From contig NZ_JARUKW010000013.1 in NCBI RefSeq assembly GCF_029688845.1, forward strand, positions 62,001 to 126,000: a DNA stretch of 64,000 nt, read 5' to 3'. This stretch comes from Natronococcus sp. A-GB1. Its GTDB lineage: Archaea > Halobacteriota > Halobacteria > Halobacteriales > Natrialbaceae. This document shows positions 32,907-41,600 of the stretch, piece after piece. The position numbers and the translations under genes were made by a program. The first letter of the stretch is position 1. Every line of letters starts with the position of its first letter. The notes below the pieces were generated by a model, which saw nothing but the letters and a program-made list of their open reading frames with translations, did no database searches and was not told where the DNA came from.

Positions 32907-33782
32907 ATGCGAACGACAAAATCCCTGGCGATACTTTGTGTCGTTTTCGGCGTTGTCTTGCTCGCGGGCCCGACCTTCGGATTCGTTTCGATTTCCGCGG
33001 ACCGTGGCGTTTCGGTCGGGACTGCCGACGACGAGGAGGCGTACCTCGGCATCGAGTCGGTCGACACCGTTGTCAACGATCAGAACGATGCCGAAACGGT
33101 GCTCGTGATGACGAACAACGCCGACGAGGAGCTGTCGATCGACGCCGACGTGACGATTCGAGGGCCCGGACTCGAGGAGGCGAGCGGCTTCGACGACACG
33201 CTTTCGCCGGGCGAGGAGACGACCTACGCGGTGACCTGCGAGCCCGGAGAGGGTGTCGGAGAGACGGACCTCGAGGTCGCGGTCGACTCCGCTAGCGGGA
33301 CCGGGATCTCGATCGAAGAGCTAGAGCGATCGTTTGCGATCGAGCGTGACTGTTCCAAAGGATCCGATCCGGGATCGCCAGGTGAAACGGAGCCGGGAGC
33401 CGGTTTCGACTCGATCTTCGTCGACGACGTCTCTGGGTCCGTGAGTCCGGGAGAGGAACGCCAGCAGGTCGGTTTCACACTCGCGGGGAACCGACGACCC
33501 CACAAGGAGATCGAAATCGACCTGAATGATCCGCACGGCGACGGCGTCGACTACACCGAGACGTTCGAGGAGCAGAACCTCGAGGTCGCCGAGGGCAACG
33601 GCGACGTCCACGAAAGCGATGGGGCGATCGTCTACGAAGTCGCCCCGCAGGACGGTCACGATGATGAGATCGTTATCGAGGTCGGCAGCTACGCGACGGA
33701 CGACGACGGCGGACCCTACGAGGTTTCGTTCACTAGGACCGAGACGGAGGAGGTCGGAACGGCGCAGTTCGAGGTCGAGTAA
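32907..33782 (+). CDS. Second secreted TasA-like/camelysin-like surface protein
   Basis: A 291-aa protein with an N-terminal signal/anchor helix (about 5-22), then GFVSISADRGVSVGTADDEEAYLGIE, the haloarchaeal form of the ADRxVxVxxADD motif after the signal sequence (compare TVEADRSVDVS in the gene at 31581). There is a central beta-domain (about 40-145), an acidic/Gly-Pro linker (about 150-165) and a second beta-domain (about 168-291). Only two Cys are seen. It shares the operon with the DUF7344 protein, one base apart. It is a likely surface-layer or fibre subunit and a candidate substrate of the signal peptidase across the divergent promoter. Confidence 0.75.
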   Translation: MRTTKSLAILCVVFGVVLLAGPTFGFVSISADRGVSVGTADDEEAYLGIESVDTVVNDQNDAETVLVMTNNADEELSIDADVTIRGPGLEEASGFDDTLSPGEETTYAVTCEPGEGVGETDLEVAVDSASGTGISIEELERSFAIERDCSKGSDPGSPGETEPGAGFDSIFVDDVSGSVSPGEERQQVGFTLAGNRRPHKEIEIDLNDPHGDGVDYTETFEEQNLEVAEGNGDVHESDGAIVYEVAPQDGHDDEIVIEVGSYATDDDGGPYEVSFTRTETEEVGTAQFEVE

Positions 33783-33852
33783 CGAGGCTCGCGAGCGTTC
33801 GGCCGCTCCACAATGCGAACCCCTTTTCACCACCGACGACAGAACTCGAGCC

Positions 33853-34188
33853 ATGTCGACCGAATCGATTAGCGACCGACGCGAGCATATCCGCTCGATC
33901 AGCGTGACGGCGCTGTCAGCGCTGCTCGGCGTCGGTGCGGCGTTCGCCTCGCTGGCGATGGCGGGTGACGTGTCGTCCGTCGAGGCGGCCAGCGCTGCCG
34001 CAACCGACACGCGGGGACTGTTGCTCGTTCTGGGGGCGATCCTCGTCCAGTTCGTCCTCTACGACTTCACGGATATCTACGGCGACGACGAGTTCGGCGT
34101 GAAACACTACCTGTTCATCACGTTCATGACGTTCTCGTTCTGGTTCGTCGTCCTCGGAATCCTCCTCACGACGGAGGCAATGGGTTAA
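33853..34188 (+). CDS. EMC6-like small membrane protein
   Basis: A 111-aa protein with three predicted helices (about 16-38, 53-69 and 83-106) and the acidic FTDIYGDDEFG loop before the third. Its position one base ahead of the ABCE1 gene is the usual haloarchaeal arrangement; such proteins have been annotated as EMC6-like, that is, related to a subunit of the ER membrane insertase. The stop at 34186-34188 and the next ATG at 34190 imply coupled translation. The family assignment comes from memory of the context and topology, not from a visible motif. Confidence 0.65.
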   Translation: MSTESISDRREHIRSISVTALSALLGVGAAFASLAMAGDVSSVEAASAAATDTRGLLLVLGAILVQFVLYDFTDIYGDDEFGVKHYLFITFMTFSFWFVVLGILLTTEAMG

Positions 34189-34189
34189 G

Positions 34190-36001
34190 ATGGCCGACGA
34201 CAGCATCGCCGTCGTAGACTTAGATCGGTGCCAGCCCGACCGGTGTAGCTACGAGTGCAAAAACTACTGTCCGCCCAACCGCACGGGAAAGGAGTGTATC
34301 ACGCTCCGGGGCGAGGAGGCCGATCAGGGCCAGCCCGACCAGATACACATCTCCGAGGAGATCTGTCTGGGCGAGACCTGTGGCATCTGCGTCGAGAAGT
34401 GTCCGTTCGACGCCATCGAGATCATCAACCTGCCCCAGGAGCTCCAGGACGACCCCGTTCACCGCTACGGCGAGAACGCCTTCTCGCTGTACGGCCTCCC
34501 GGCGCCTCAGGAGGGGAAGGTCACGGGGATTCTGGGGCCGAACGGGATCGGGAAGACCACCGCCGTTCGCATCCTCGAGGGCGAACTCCAGCCCAACCTC
34601 GGCCGCGACGAGGCCGTCGGCTGGGACGACGTCCTCGAGGCCTACCGCGGGACCGAACTGCAGGACTACATCGCCGACGTCCGCGACGGCGAGGTTACCG
34701 TCGCCCGCAAACCCCAGTACGTCGATCAGATCCCGGAGAGCTTCGACGGCAACACCCGCGAGCTGCTCGAGCGAACCGACGAACGTGGGGCACTCGACTC
34801 GCTAGTCGAACGCCTCGAGATCGGTCCCGTCATGGACCAGGCGATCGAGGACCTCTCGGGCGGGGAGCTCCAGCGGGTCGCGCTGGCAGCGACGCTGGCG
34901 CGGGATACGGACTTTTACTTCCTCGACGAGGTGACGCCCTATCTCGACATCGGCCAGCGCGTTACCGCGGCGCGGCTGATCCGCGAACTCGCCGAGGAGG
35001 AGAACCGATCGATGCTGGTCGTCGAGCACGACCTCGCGATCCTGGACCTGCTCGCCGACACCCTCCACGTCGCCTACGGTGAGCCCGGCGCCTACGGTGT
35101 CATCACTTCGCCGAAATCGGTCAGAAACGGGATCAACGAGTACCTCTCGGGGTATCTCGACAACGAGAACATGCGGATCCGACAGGACCGCATCGAGTTC
35201 GAGGAACACGCCCCCCGGATCGCGTCTCACGGCGACGTGCTGGTCGACTACCCCGACCTCACCAAGAGCTACGGCGACGGCGAGTTCAGCCTCGAGATCG
35301 AGGGCGGAGAGATCCACCGCAACGAGGTGCTCGGGATCGTCGGTCCCAACGGGATCGGGAAGTCGACGTTCGCGAAGCTGTTGACGGGCAACCTCGAGCC
35401 GACCGCGGGCGACGCCGACCTCGATCTGGATATTTCGTACAAGCCGCAGTACGTCACCATCGACCAGCACATGCGGGTCGACGCCTTCCTCTCCTCCATT
35501 ACGGACCAGTTCGGCTCCTCGTACTGGAACACCGAGATCGCTCAGCCGCTGCAGTTAGAGCGGATCATGGAACAGAACCTCTCGGATCTCTCCGGCGGTG
35601 AGCGCCAGCGGGTCGCCATCGCGGCCTGCCTGTCGGAGTCGGCGGATCTCTACCTGCTCGACGAACCCTCGGCCCACCTCGACGTCGAACAGCGGGTCCA
35701 GGCCACCAGCGCCATCCGGCGCTACGCCGAACAGCAGGACGCCACCGTGATGGTCATCGATCACGACATCTACACGATCGACCTGCTGGCCGACCGCTTG
35801 ATGGTCTTCGAGGGCGAGCCCGCAGTCGAGGGCCACGCCAGCGAGCCCCAGCCGATGCGGGAGGGGATGAACGAGTTCCTCTCGAACCTCGAGATCACGT
35901 TCCGGCGGGACGAACGGACCTCGCGTCCGCGGATCAACAAGCCGGAGTCACAGCTCGATCGCGAGCAAAAGCGGGAAGGCGAGTACTACTACTCGCCGTA
36001 A
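34190..36001 (+). CDS. rli1: ABCE1/Rli1 ribosome-recycling ATPase
   Basis: A 603-aa soluble twin-ATPase. The N-terminus carries the two [4Fe-4S] sites (CQPDRC...CKNYCP and CGICVEKCPF). The two nucleotide-binding domains have Walker A lysines K122 and K391 (GPNGIGKTT and GPNGIGKST), signature motifs LSGGELQRV and LSGGERQRV, and Walker B FLDEVTPYLD and LLDEPSAHLD. ABCE1 splits the ribosome after termination and is essential in archaea. The length is standard. It is cotranscribed with the EMC6-like gene. Confidence 0.97.
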   Translation: MADDSIAVVDLDRCQPDRCSYECKNYCPPNRTGKECITLRGEEADQGQPDQIHISEEICLGETCGICVEKCPFDAIEIINLPQELQDDPVHRYGENAFSLYGLPAPQEGKVTGILGPNGIGKTTAVRILEGELQPNLGRDEAVGWDDVLEAYRGTELQDYIADVRDGEVTVARKPQYVDQIPESFDGNTRELLERTDERGALDSLVERLEIGPVMDQAIEDLSGGELQRVALAATLARDTDFYFLDEVTPYLDIGQRVTAARLIRELAEEENRSMLVVEHDLAILDLLADTLHVAYGEPGAYGVITSPKSVRNGINEYLSGYLDNENMRIRQDRIEFEEHAPRIASHGDVLVDYPDLTKSYGDGEFSLEIEGGEIHRNEVLGIVGPNGIGKSTFAKLLTGNLEPTAGDADLDLDISYKPQYVTIDQHMRVDAFLSSITDQFGSSYWNTEIAQPLQLERIMEQNLSDLSGGERQRVAIAACLSESADLYLLDEPSAHLDVEQRVQATSAIRRYAEQQDATVMVIDHDIYTIDLLADRLMVFEGEPAVEGHASEPQPMREGMNEFLSNLEITFRRDERTSRPRINKPESQLDREQKREGEYYYSP

Positions 36002-36015
36002 GTCGACTCGAGGAG

Positions 36016-36261
36016 TTACTCGTTGTTCGACTTCGAGAGTACATCGCCGAACTGTTCGTCCTTGCGCGCTCGTAGTTCGTCGAGACGCGACTGGGCGGAG
36101 AGGCGGCTCTCGCCGACCGTCGCGCCGACGAGGGCGCCGACCGCCGCACCGGAGCTCGCGGCGTTTTTGTTGAACAGGCCGCCGAGGCCGGCGCCGACGG
36201 CGGCGCCGATGGCTGCGTACCGTGCACGACTGAGCGCGAGTTCGAGTTGCTGTTTTACCAT
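36016..36261 (-). CDS. Glycine-zipper-type small membrane-associated protein
   Basis: An 81-aa protein: N-terminal charged helix, then AAIGAAVGAGLGGLFNKNAA and GAAVGALVGATVGES (about 13-50), a typical Gly-zipper repeat that inserts in membranes, and a charged C-terminal helix (about 52-81). The ATG at 36261 follows an AT-rich stretch. It converges on the ABCE1 gene. No function can be stated; similar small proteins are common in haloarchaea. Confidence 0.6.
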   Translation of the reverse strand: MVKQQLELALSRARYAAIGAAVGAGLGGLFNKNAASSGAAVGALVGATVGESRLSAQSRLDELRARKDEQFGDVLSKSNNE

Positions 36262-36470
36262 ACGGATACATCTACACGGAACGGAAATAAACGTGTTCCC
36301 GGAGAATCGCAACCACGAACACGTACGGCTCCCTGAACGGCCGTTCAGCGTTTTTCCAGAACCGGGCCGAGGTCGTCAGACTGGACGGCCGTTTCGGACT
36401 GATGGATCGAAGACTACTGAGACGGGCTGCTCGAAAACGAGAACGCTTTCTGAGGACGCGAACGGAGTCG

Positions 36471-36992
36471 TCAGTGCACGTGTCGCTGGCAGCTTCCGCA
36501 GAGGTTCTCCTCCTTGATGTCGACCTCGCGGACGGTCGGCGAGAAGTTCATCACGCACCGGTTGTTGTCGCAGTGCTCGAGCCCGTAGGTGTGGCCGATC
36601 TCGTGGACGATCTCCTTGCGGACGCGGTTCTCGAAGATCTCGCTCGCGCTCTTGTTCGAGAAGCCGCCGTCGCTCGAGGTCTGCAGGCGGTACGTGGAGA
36701 CGACGCTGCCGCTGCCGTCGAGGTAGGCAAGCCCGAAGACGTAGTTGCGACGCCGGTAGAACAGGTCGTGGGGCGTAATAGCGATGTTCTTCTCGCCGCG
36801 ACCGACCCGCTCGGCGAGCTGGATGAACGTCTCCGCGCAGTACTGGTTCCGGCCGGAGTCGTACGCGCCGGTCGGAACCGACTGCGAGTCGTTGACCGTG
36901 ACGTCGCAGTCGTAGACCGATCGCAACGCGGAGGAGGCGGCCCGCTTGACCTCCGCGGAGACGCTGCCGACCGGCACGATATCGACGAGCAT
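36471..36992 (-). CDS. amzA: Archaemetzincin (AmzA) metalloprotease
   Basis: A 173-aa protein with the complete archaemetzincin zinc signature: H130-E-I-G-H134-x5-H140-C, then CVMNFS as Met-turn and four Cys in all (HCDNNRC ... NLCGSC), which bind a second, structural zinc. The family occurs in archaea and vertebrates and cleaves peptides, but its natural substrate in archaea is unknown. There is no signal peptide in the chosen form; an in-frame ATG at 37019 would add a few hydrophobic residues but runs into the divergent gene's promoter. It is divergent from the UPF0146 gene with only 39 bases between starts. Confidence 0.93.
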   Translation of the reverse strand: MLVDIVPVGSVSAEVKRAASSALRSVYDCDVTVNDSQSVPTGAYDSGRNQYCAETFIQLAERVGRGEKNIAITPHDLFYRRRNYVFGLAYLDGSGSVVSTYRLQTSSDGGFSNKSASEIFENRVRKEIVHEIGHTYGLEHCDNNRCVMNFSPTVREVDIKEENLCGSCQRHVH

Positions 36993-37031
36993 GGCAACTG
37001 CTATGATCGCGGGTAGCATAAACGTCCCGCC

Positions 37032-37442
37032 GTGACCAGTTACCGCGAGAATCGAGCGACGCTCGAGGAATACCTCGCCACCTACGACCGGGCCGTCGAG
37101 ATCGGGATCGGGCGCCGAACCGATCTGGCAGCGACCCTCGTCGAAGCGGACGTCTCCGTGACGGCAACTGATATTACCCGGCGAGCGGTCCCCGGTGCCG
37201 TCGAGTTCATCACCGACGACGTCGTCGATCCCGATCTCGCGGTCTACGAAGGCGCCGACGTGATCTACGCCCGGAACCTGCCCCCGGAGCTCCATCGGCC
37301 GACGCTCGAGGTCGCCGAGCGCGTCGGCGCCGACTTCCTGTTTACAACGTTGGGCGGCGACCAGCCCGCGATACCGGTCGAACGGCGGACGGTTCGTGAG
37401 GGGACGTTGTACGTTGCCCGCAGTGACGGCGCGCCCCGTTAG
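37032..37442 (+). CDS. UPF0146 family protein
   Basis: A 136-aa Rossmann-like protein. VEIGIGRRTDLAATLVEADV is the SAM-like or nucleotide glycine region, followed by ATDIT after beta-2 and IYARNLPPELHRP. These are the hallmarks of the archaeal UPF0146 family, which looks like a small methyltransferase without known function. The start is a GTG at 37032, 39 bases from the archaemetzincin ATG. It is 42 bases ahead of the membrane HEFAH protein gene and probably forms one transcript with it. Confidence 0.85.
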   Translation: MTSYRENRATLEEYLATYDRAVEIGIGRRTDLAATLVEADVSVTATDITRRAVPGAVEFITDDVVDPDLAVYEGADVIYARNLPPELHRPTLEVAERVGADFLFTTLGGDQPAIPVERRTVREGTLYVARSDGAPR

Positions 37443-37484
37443 AACGCGAAGGAGTTACACGAGTTCGCGAGAGTAGCGGGAACG

Positions 37485-38123
37485 ATGGCCGTCGAATCGC
37501 TGCCACCTGCCACCACCATCCTCGCCGTCCTCGGACTGCTCGTTTCGCTCGCGGTCGTCCTGCGAGGGCTGGGATTCCTCCTTCGGATCGCGATCTCCCT
37601 GTTCGTCCTTCCGGGCGTCGTCGTCCACGAGTTCGCCCACGCGAGCGCCTGTCGGCTCGTCGGCGTCAGGGTGATCGAGGCCGTCTACTTCCGATTCGGG
37701 AACCCGCCGGGGTACGTTCGCCATACCACGCCGGATCGGTACCGCCAGTCGGTCGTGATCAGTGTTGCCCCGTTCCTGCTGAACACGGTCGTCGCGGTCG
37801 CCGCGTTCGTCGGCGCCGTCCTCGTCGTCTCCGGGGCCGGGGGAGTTCTGACCGCCTCTCTCGAGTACGCGGTCGTCGCCGGCGTCCTCGGCTGGATCGG
37901 GCTTTCGGTCGGGATGGCCGCCTTCCCGAGCACGACCGACGCGCGGACGCTGTGGACTCGCTCCCGACGGGAGTGGCGACGATCACCGGCCGTGTTGCTT
38001 GGCCTCCCGGTCGTTGCCCTGCTCTACGTCGTCAACGTGCTCTCGTGGCTCTGGGCCCACGTCCTCTACGCCGTCGGGCTGTTCGTCCTCGCGTTTGTGG
38101 CCGTCGACGCGCTCGCGATCTGA
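37485..38123 (+). CDS. Membrane protein with HEFAH metalloprotease motif (M50-like)
   Basis: A 212-aa protein with about five or six helices. H48-E-F-A-H52 lies at the end of the second helix (VLPGVVVHEFAHASACRL), like HExxH of site-2 proteases. The following KFG-like YFRFGNPPGYV and the APFLLN segment (about 91-97) fit the M50/DUF3267 layout, in which a second helix with an Asn/Asp would provide the third ligand, but no clear N-x2-DG is present. It may be an intramembrane protease or a non-catalytic relative. It is cotranscribed with UPF0146. The HAD gene follows in 39 bases with its own promoter. Confidence 0.72.
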   Translation: MAVESLPPATTILAVLGLLVSLAVVLRGLGFLLRIAISLFVLPGVVVHEFAHASACRLVGVRVIEAVYFRFGNPPGYVRHTTPDRYRQSVVISVAPFLLNTVVAVAAFVGAVLVVSGAGGVLTASLEYAVVAGVLGWIGLSVGMAAFPSTTDARTLWTRSRREWRRSPAVLLGLPVVALLYVVNVLSWLWAHVLYAVGLFVLAFVAVDALAI

Positions 38124-38133
38124 ACCGTCCGGC

Positions 38134-38139
38134 TTTATT
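38134..38139 (+). promoter_or_regulatory. TATA-like box of the HAD gene (leaderless spacing)
   Basis: TTTATT lies 29-24 bases before ATG 38163 in an otherwise GC-rich stretch, the spacing expected of an archaeal TATA box when transcription starts at the start codon. Confidence 0.5.
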
Positions 38140-38162
38140 CCCAGGGGCGCGTTCGTCCCCGT

Positions 38163-39035
38163 ATGAACGCAGACGCAGTCGTCCTGGACATCGACGGCGT
38201 GCTCGTCGACGTCGCCGACTCCTACCGCAGAGCGATCGTCGAGGCGATCGAGCACGTCCACGACCGCACGATCCGCAAGGAGGACATCCAGTCGTTCAAA
38301 AACGCCGGCGGGTTCAATAACGACTGGGAGCTGACCTACGCGGCCGCCCTCTACGTCCTGGCGACCGGGGAGGGATACCGCGCGTCGATCGACGAGTTTA
38401 CCGATGGGATCGCAGAGCGCGGCGGGGGGCTCGAAGCCGCCGAGAGTGCCGTCCGCGAGGCGATCGGCGCACGGGCAACCCAGCGCGTAACGGATCAGTG
38501 GGATCGCGAGGGGCTCCGGGACGTCTTCCAGCAGCTCTACCTCGGCAGCGAGCTCTACCGGGGTCTCGAGGGCGGCGAGCCTGACCTCGAGACGCGAGGG
38601 TTCATCCACGACGAGCCCGTCGTCCTCGAGCCCGAGAACCGGGACCGGCTCCTCGAGAACTACGACGTCGGCGTCCTGACCGGGCGTCCTGCCGCGGAAG
38701 CGGAGATCGCCCTCGAGCGGGTCGGCCTCGAGGAGGCGATCCCGCTCGAACACCGCTTTACGATGGACGACTGGGAGGAGGGGAAACCCAACCCACGGGC
38801 GCTGACGACCCTCGCGGAGCGGTTCGAGGCCGACGCGATCGTCTTTGTCGGCGACACCCTGGACGACGTGCGGACGGCGACCAACGCGAGCGAGGCCGAT
38901 CCCGATCGAACGTACCGCGGCGTCGGCGTGCTGACGGGTGGGCTCACCGGCGAGGACGGCCGCCGGGCCTACGAGCGTGAGGACGCCGCGGCCGTCCTCG
39001 AGTCGGTCAACGAGCTGCCAGATCTGCTCGAGTAG
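38163..39035 (+). CDS. HAD-superfamily hydrolase, TIGR01548 type
   Basis: A 290-aa phosphatase-like protein. The nucleophile motif DIDGVLVDV (D9, D11) is at the N-terminus; [14 protein letters not shown] is motif [11 protein letters not shown] supplies the Lys (motif III) and [11 protein letters not shown] the acidic motif IV. A large helical cap (about 20-150) with [16 protein letters not shown] is characteristic of the TIGR01548 group, which has been linked by context to histidinol-phosphate or related phosphatase activity in haloarchaea. The substrate is unproven. It has its own promoter and a hairpin with T-run after it. Confidence 0.87.
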   Translation: MNADAVVLDIDGVLVDVADSYRRAIVEAIEHVHDRTIRKEDIQSFKNAGGFNNDWELTYAAALYVLATGEGYRASIDEFTDGIAERGGGLEAAESAVREAIGARATQRVTDQWDREGLRDVFQQLYLGSELYRGLEGGEPDLETRGFIHDEPVVLEPENRDRLLENYDVGVLTGRPAAEAEIALERVGLEEAIPLEHRFTMDDWEEGKPNPRALTTLAERFEADAIVFVGDTLDDVRTATNASEADPDRTYRGVGVLTGGLTGEDGRRAYEREDAAAVLESVNELPDLLE

Positions 39036-39071
39036 ATCGACGCGATCGGGGAGCGTCGGTCGGTCGAAGCT

Positions 39072-39118
39072 GGAGCGGCCGGAACCGCGCGGCCTGCAGC
39101 TCCCCCCATCTGTTTTTT
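39072..39118 (+). terminator. Hairpin and T-run after the HAD gene
   Basis: GGAGC (39072-39076) pairs with GCTCC (39099-39103), and GGCCG (39077-39081) with CGGCC (39090-39094); a T6 run follows at 39113-39118. The order matches a terminator for the HAD transcript 37 bases after its stop. Archaea mainly use T-runs, so the stem may be incidental. The same T-rich spot is 33 bases before the next ATG and may also contribute to its promoter. Confidence 0.4.
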
Positions 39119-39150
39119 CCCCGCCTTCGCCGTACTACCCGCAGATTCCG

Positions 39151-40680
39151 ATGTCCGACTTCGCAAGCGGCGACCTTCCCGGCGAGGCGACCTCAGTCTG
39201 GCTCGCGAGCACCCGCGAGGACGATCCGGATCCCGACCCGCTCGAGGGCGATCGTAGCGTCGACGTCGCCGTCGTCGGCGCCGGGATCGCCGGCCTCTCG
39301 ACGGCGATCGAGCTGCGCGAGCGGGACCTGACCGTTGCCGTCCTCGAGCGGGATCGCGTCGCGACGGGGATCACGGGGAAGACGACCGCGAAGCTGACCA
39401 GCCAGCACGGGACGATCTACGACCACCTTCGCCGGGAGTTCGGTCCGGCGCAGGCGAGCCGGTACGCCGCCGTCCAGGAGGAGGCGATCGACCGGGTCGA
39501 GCGTCGGATCGAGGAGCTGGGGGTCGACTGCGGGTTCGAGCGCCAGCCGTCCTACCTCTACAGCAACGAGCCCGACGAGATCGAACGCGAGGCCGACGCC
39601 GCCCGCGCGGCCGGGCTCGAGGCGAGCTACGTCACCTCCGTCCCGCCGTTCGAGCGCGCCCAGGCCGCGGTCCGGTTCGACGACCAGGCCTGGTTCCACC
39701 CCCGGAAGTACCTGCTCGCGATCGCCGACGAGCTCCGGGCCGACGACGGCGCGCACCTCCACGAGGAGACTCGCGTGACGAACCTCGAGGACGGGACGCC
39801 CTGTTTCGTCCGAACCGGGCGGGGAACCGTTCGGGCGAAACACGTCGTACTCGCGACGGGGTTCCCGATCCGCGACCGGGCGGGGTACTTCGCCCGGATG
39901 CACCCGAAACGATCCTACGTCCTCGGGATCCGCCTCGACGGCGACCCCCCAGAAGGAATGTACTACCGCAGCGGCGACCCCTACCGCTCCGTTCGCACCT
40001 ACCGCGACGACGGGGAGGAGCTGTTGCTGGTCGGCGGCGAGAACCACAAGACGGGCCAGGGCGGTTCGACCGCCGACCGCTACCGTCGGCTCGAGTCGTG
40101 GGCCCGCGAGCGATTTCCCGTCGACGAGGTCGCCTACCGGTGGTCAACCCAGGATTACAAACCGGTCGACAAGGTGCCCTTCATCGGCCGCGCGGGCGCC
40201 GGAACGGAGAACGTCTCGGTCGCGACCGGCTTTCGCGGCTGGGGGATGACCAACGGCACCGCCGCGGGGCGACTGCTGGCGGCCGACATCGACAGCGAAC
40301 CGGTACCCGAACTCGACCTGTTCGATCCCCTCCGGCTGACGCCGAAAGCCTCGCTGGGCAAGACCCTCACCGAGAACGCCGACACGACGAGCGAGTTCGT
40401 CACCGACTGGTTCCAGACGCTCGTCACGCCGGATCTCACCGCGCTCGAGCCCGGCGAGGCCAAGATCGTCCGGAAGGGCGGGAAGCCGATCGCCTGCGCC
40501 AGAGACGAGGACGGCGAGCTCCACGCCGTCTCGGCGGTCTGTACCCACATGTACTGTCTCGTCGAGTGGAACGACGCCGAGGAGAGCTGGGACTGTCCCT
40601 GCCACGGCTCGCGGTTCGATCCCGACGGCGAGGTCCTCGAGGGGCCGGCGAACGAGGACCTACCCGCTCGAAAAGGATGA
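39151..40680 (+). CDS. FAD-dependent oxidoreductase with C-terminal Rieske domain
   Basis: A 509-aa fusion. Residues about 35-365 form a DAO-type FAD domain (VVGAGIAGLSTAIELRERD, the GKTTAKLTSQHG motif, and GRAGAGTENVSVATGFRGWG near 350). Residues about 425-509 form a Rieske [2Fe-2S] domain with ligands C464, H466, C482 and H485 (CTHMYC and CPCHGSRF); C469 and C484 could form the disulfide. This is the glycine-oxidase-like/Rieske protein of unknown substrate seen in many bacteria and haloarchaea. ATG 39151 starts MSDFASGDLPGEAT. It is convergent with the GDPD gene with one base between stops. Confidence 0.9.
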   Translation: MSDFASGDLPGEATSVWLASTREDDPDPDPLEGDRSVDVAVVGAGIAGLSTAIELRERDLTVAVLERDRVATGITGKTTAKLTSQHGTIYDHLRREFGPAQASRYAAVQEEAIDRVERRIEELGVDCGFERQPSYLYSNEPDEIEREADAARAAGLEASYVTSVPPFERAQAAVRFDDQAWFHPRKYLLAIADELRADDGAHLHEETRVTNLEDGTPCFVRTGRGTVRAKHVVLATGFPIRDRAGYFARMHPKRSYVLGIRLDGDPPEGMYYRSGDPYRSVRTYRDDGEELLLVGGENHKTGQGGSTADRYRRLESWARERFPVDEVAYRWSTQDYKPVDKVPFIGRAGAGTENVSVATGFRGWGMTNGTAAGRLLAADIDSEPVPELDLFDPLRLTPKASLGKTLTENADTTSEFVTDWFQTLVTPDLTALEPGEAKIVRKGGKPIACARDEDGELHAVSAVCTHMYCLVEWNDAEESWDCPCHGSRFDPDGEVLEGPANEDLPARKG

Positions 40681-40681
40681 G

Positions 40682-41533
40682 CTACCGGGCGAGTCCTGTA
40701 TCCATCCTCGCTCCCGTTCCCGCCTCGAGCCCGGGGTAGTCCGCGACGATCCCGTCGACGCCCGCCGCGGCGAGCTCGTCAAACTGAAGCCAGCTATCGA
40801 CGGTCCAGACGTTGACCGCACGGCCCTCACCGTGGGCGAGCTCGACGACGTCGAGTGCGGGCTCGCTCGTCGGGAGTCCGTAGTAGGGTTCGCTCGCGAG
40901 CGCGGTCCCCGCGACCGCGTTCCGCGGCGGATGGATCGCCTCGCAGTCGTACCGGCGCGCGATCTCGACGCCCGCCTCGAGGTCGCCCCAGACGAGCGGC
41001 GCGGCCGCGTAGTCGGCAGCGTTTCGAAGGGCAGCGAGCGCACCCTCACAGAACGAGGAGAAGAGGAGTTCGCCGCCGAAGTCCTCGCAGTCCTCGAGGA
41101 CGCACTCGACGAACGGCTGCCACAGCTCCCGCCGTCGCTCCCGGTCGTCCTCGGGAAGAGACTCGCCGACACGCAGGTCGGTCGTCCCCGGGTTCTTTAG
41201 CTCGACGTTGATCCCGACCGTCTCCGGGACGGCCTCAAGCAGCGCCGACAGCGTCGGGATCGGCTCGTCGGTTCCCAGTACCGACTGCGACTCGAGCGTC
41301 TCGAGGGGCGTCTCCCAGACGAGCCCCGAGGCGTCGGTGACGGGGCGTCCGTCCCGGGTCCCCTCGAGGCGCTCGTCGTGAAAGACGACCGGGGTACCGC
41401 AGGCGGCGGGCTGGACGTCGATCTCGATCATCGCGGTCGCGTCGCGCTCGGCAGCAGCAACGGCCGCAGCGATCGTGTTCTCGGGGGCGACACCGGCGTA
41501 GCCGCGGTGGGCGATGATGTCGGAGGTGCGCAT
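40682..41533 (-). CDS. Glycerophosphodiester phosphodiesterase
   Basis: A 283-aa TIM-barrel phosphodiesterase. The catalytic HRGYAGVAPENT motif (His and metal Glu) is near residues 7-18, EIDVQ gives the metal Glu/Asp, FHDE the second His, and VELK the further Glu; VNVWTV lies near the C-terminus. It releases glycerol phosphate or, in archaea, probably sn-glycerol-1-phosphate or polyol phosphates from lipid head groups. There is no signal peptide, so it is cytoplasmic. ATG 41533 (MRTSDIIAHRG) is chosen over an in-frame start at 41545. The second copy of the multi-hairpin repeat lies upstream. Confidence 0.9.
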   Translation of the reverse strand: MRTSDIIAHRGYAGVAPENTIAAAVAAAERDATAMIEIDVQPAACGTPVVFHDERLEGTRDGRPVTDASGLVWETPLETLESQSVLGTDEPIPTLSALLEAVPETVGINVELKNPGTTDLRVGESLPEDDRERRRELWQPFVECVLEDCEDFGGELLFSSFCEGALAALRNAADYAAAPLVWGDLEAGVEIARRYDCEAIHPPRNAVAGTALASEPYYGLPTSEPALDVVELAHGEGRAVNVWTVDSWLQFDELAAAGVDGIVADYPGLEAGTGARMDTGLAR

Positions 41534-41600
41534 ACCGACGCCCACGGCTGCGGCCCCTATCAGTGGTTGGCAGTGCAGTTCGGTCGGTCACTATGCGATT

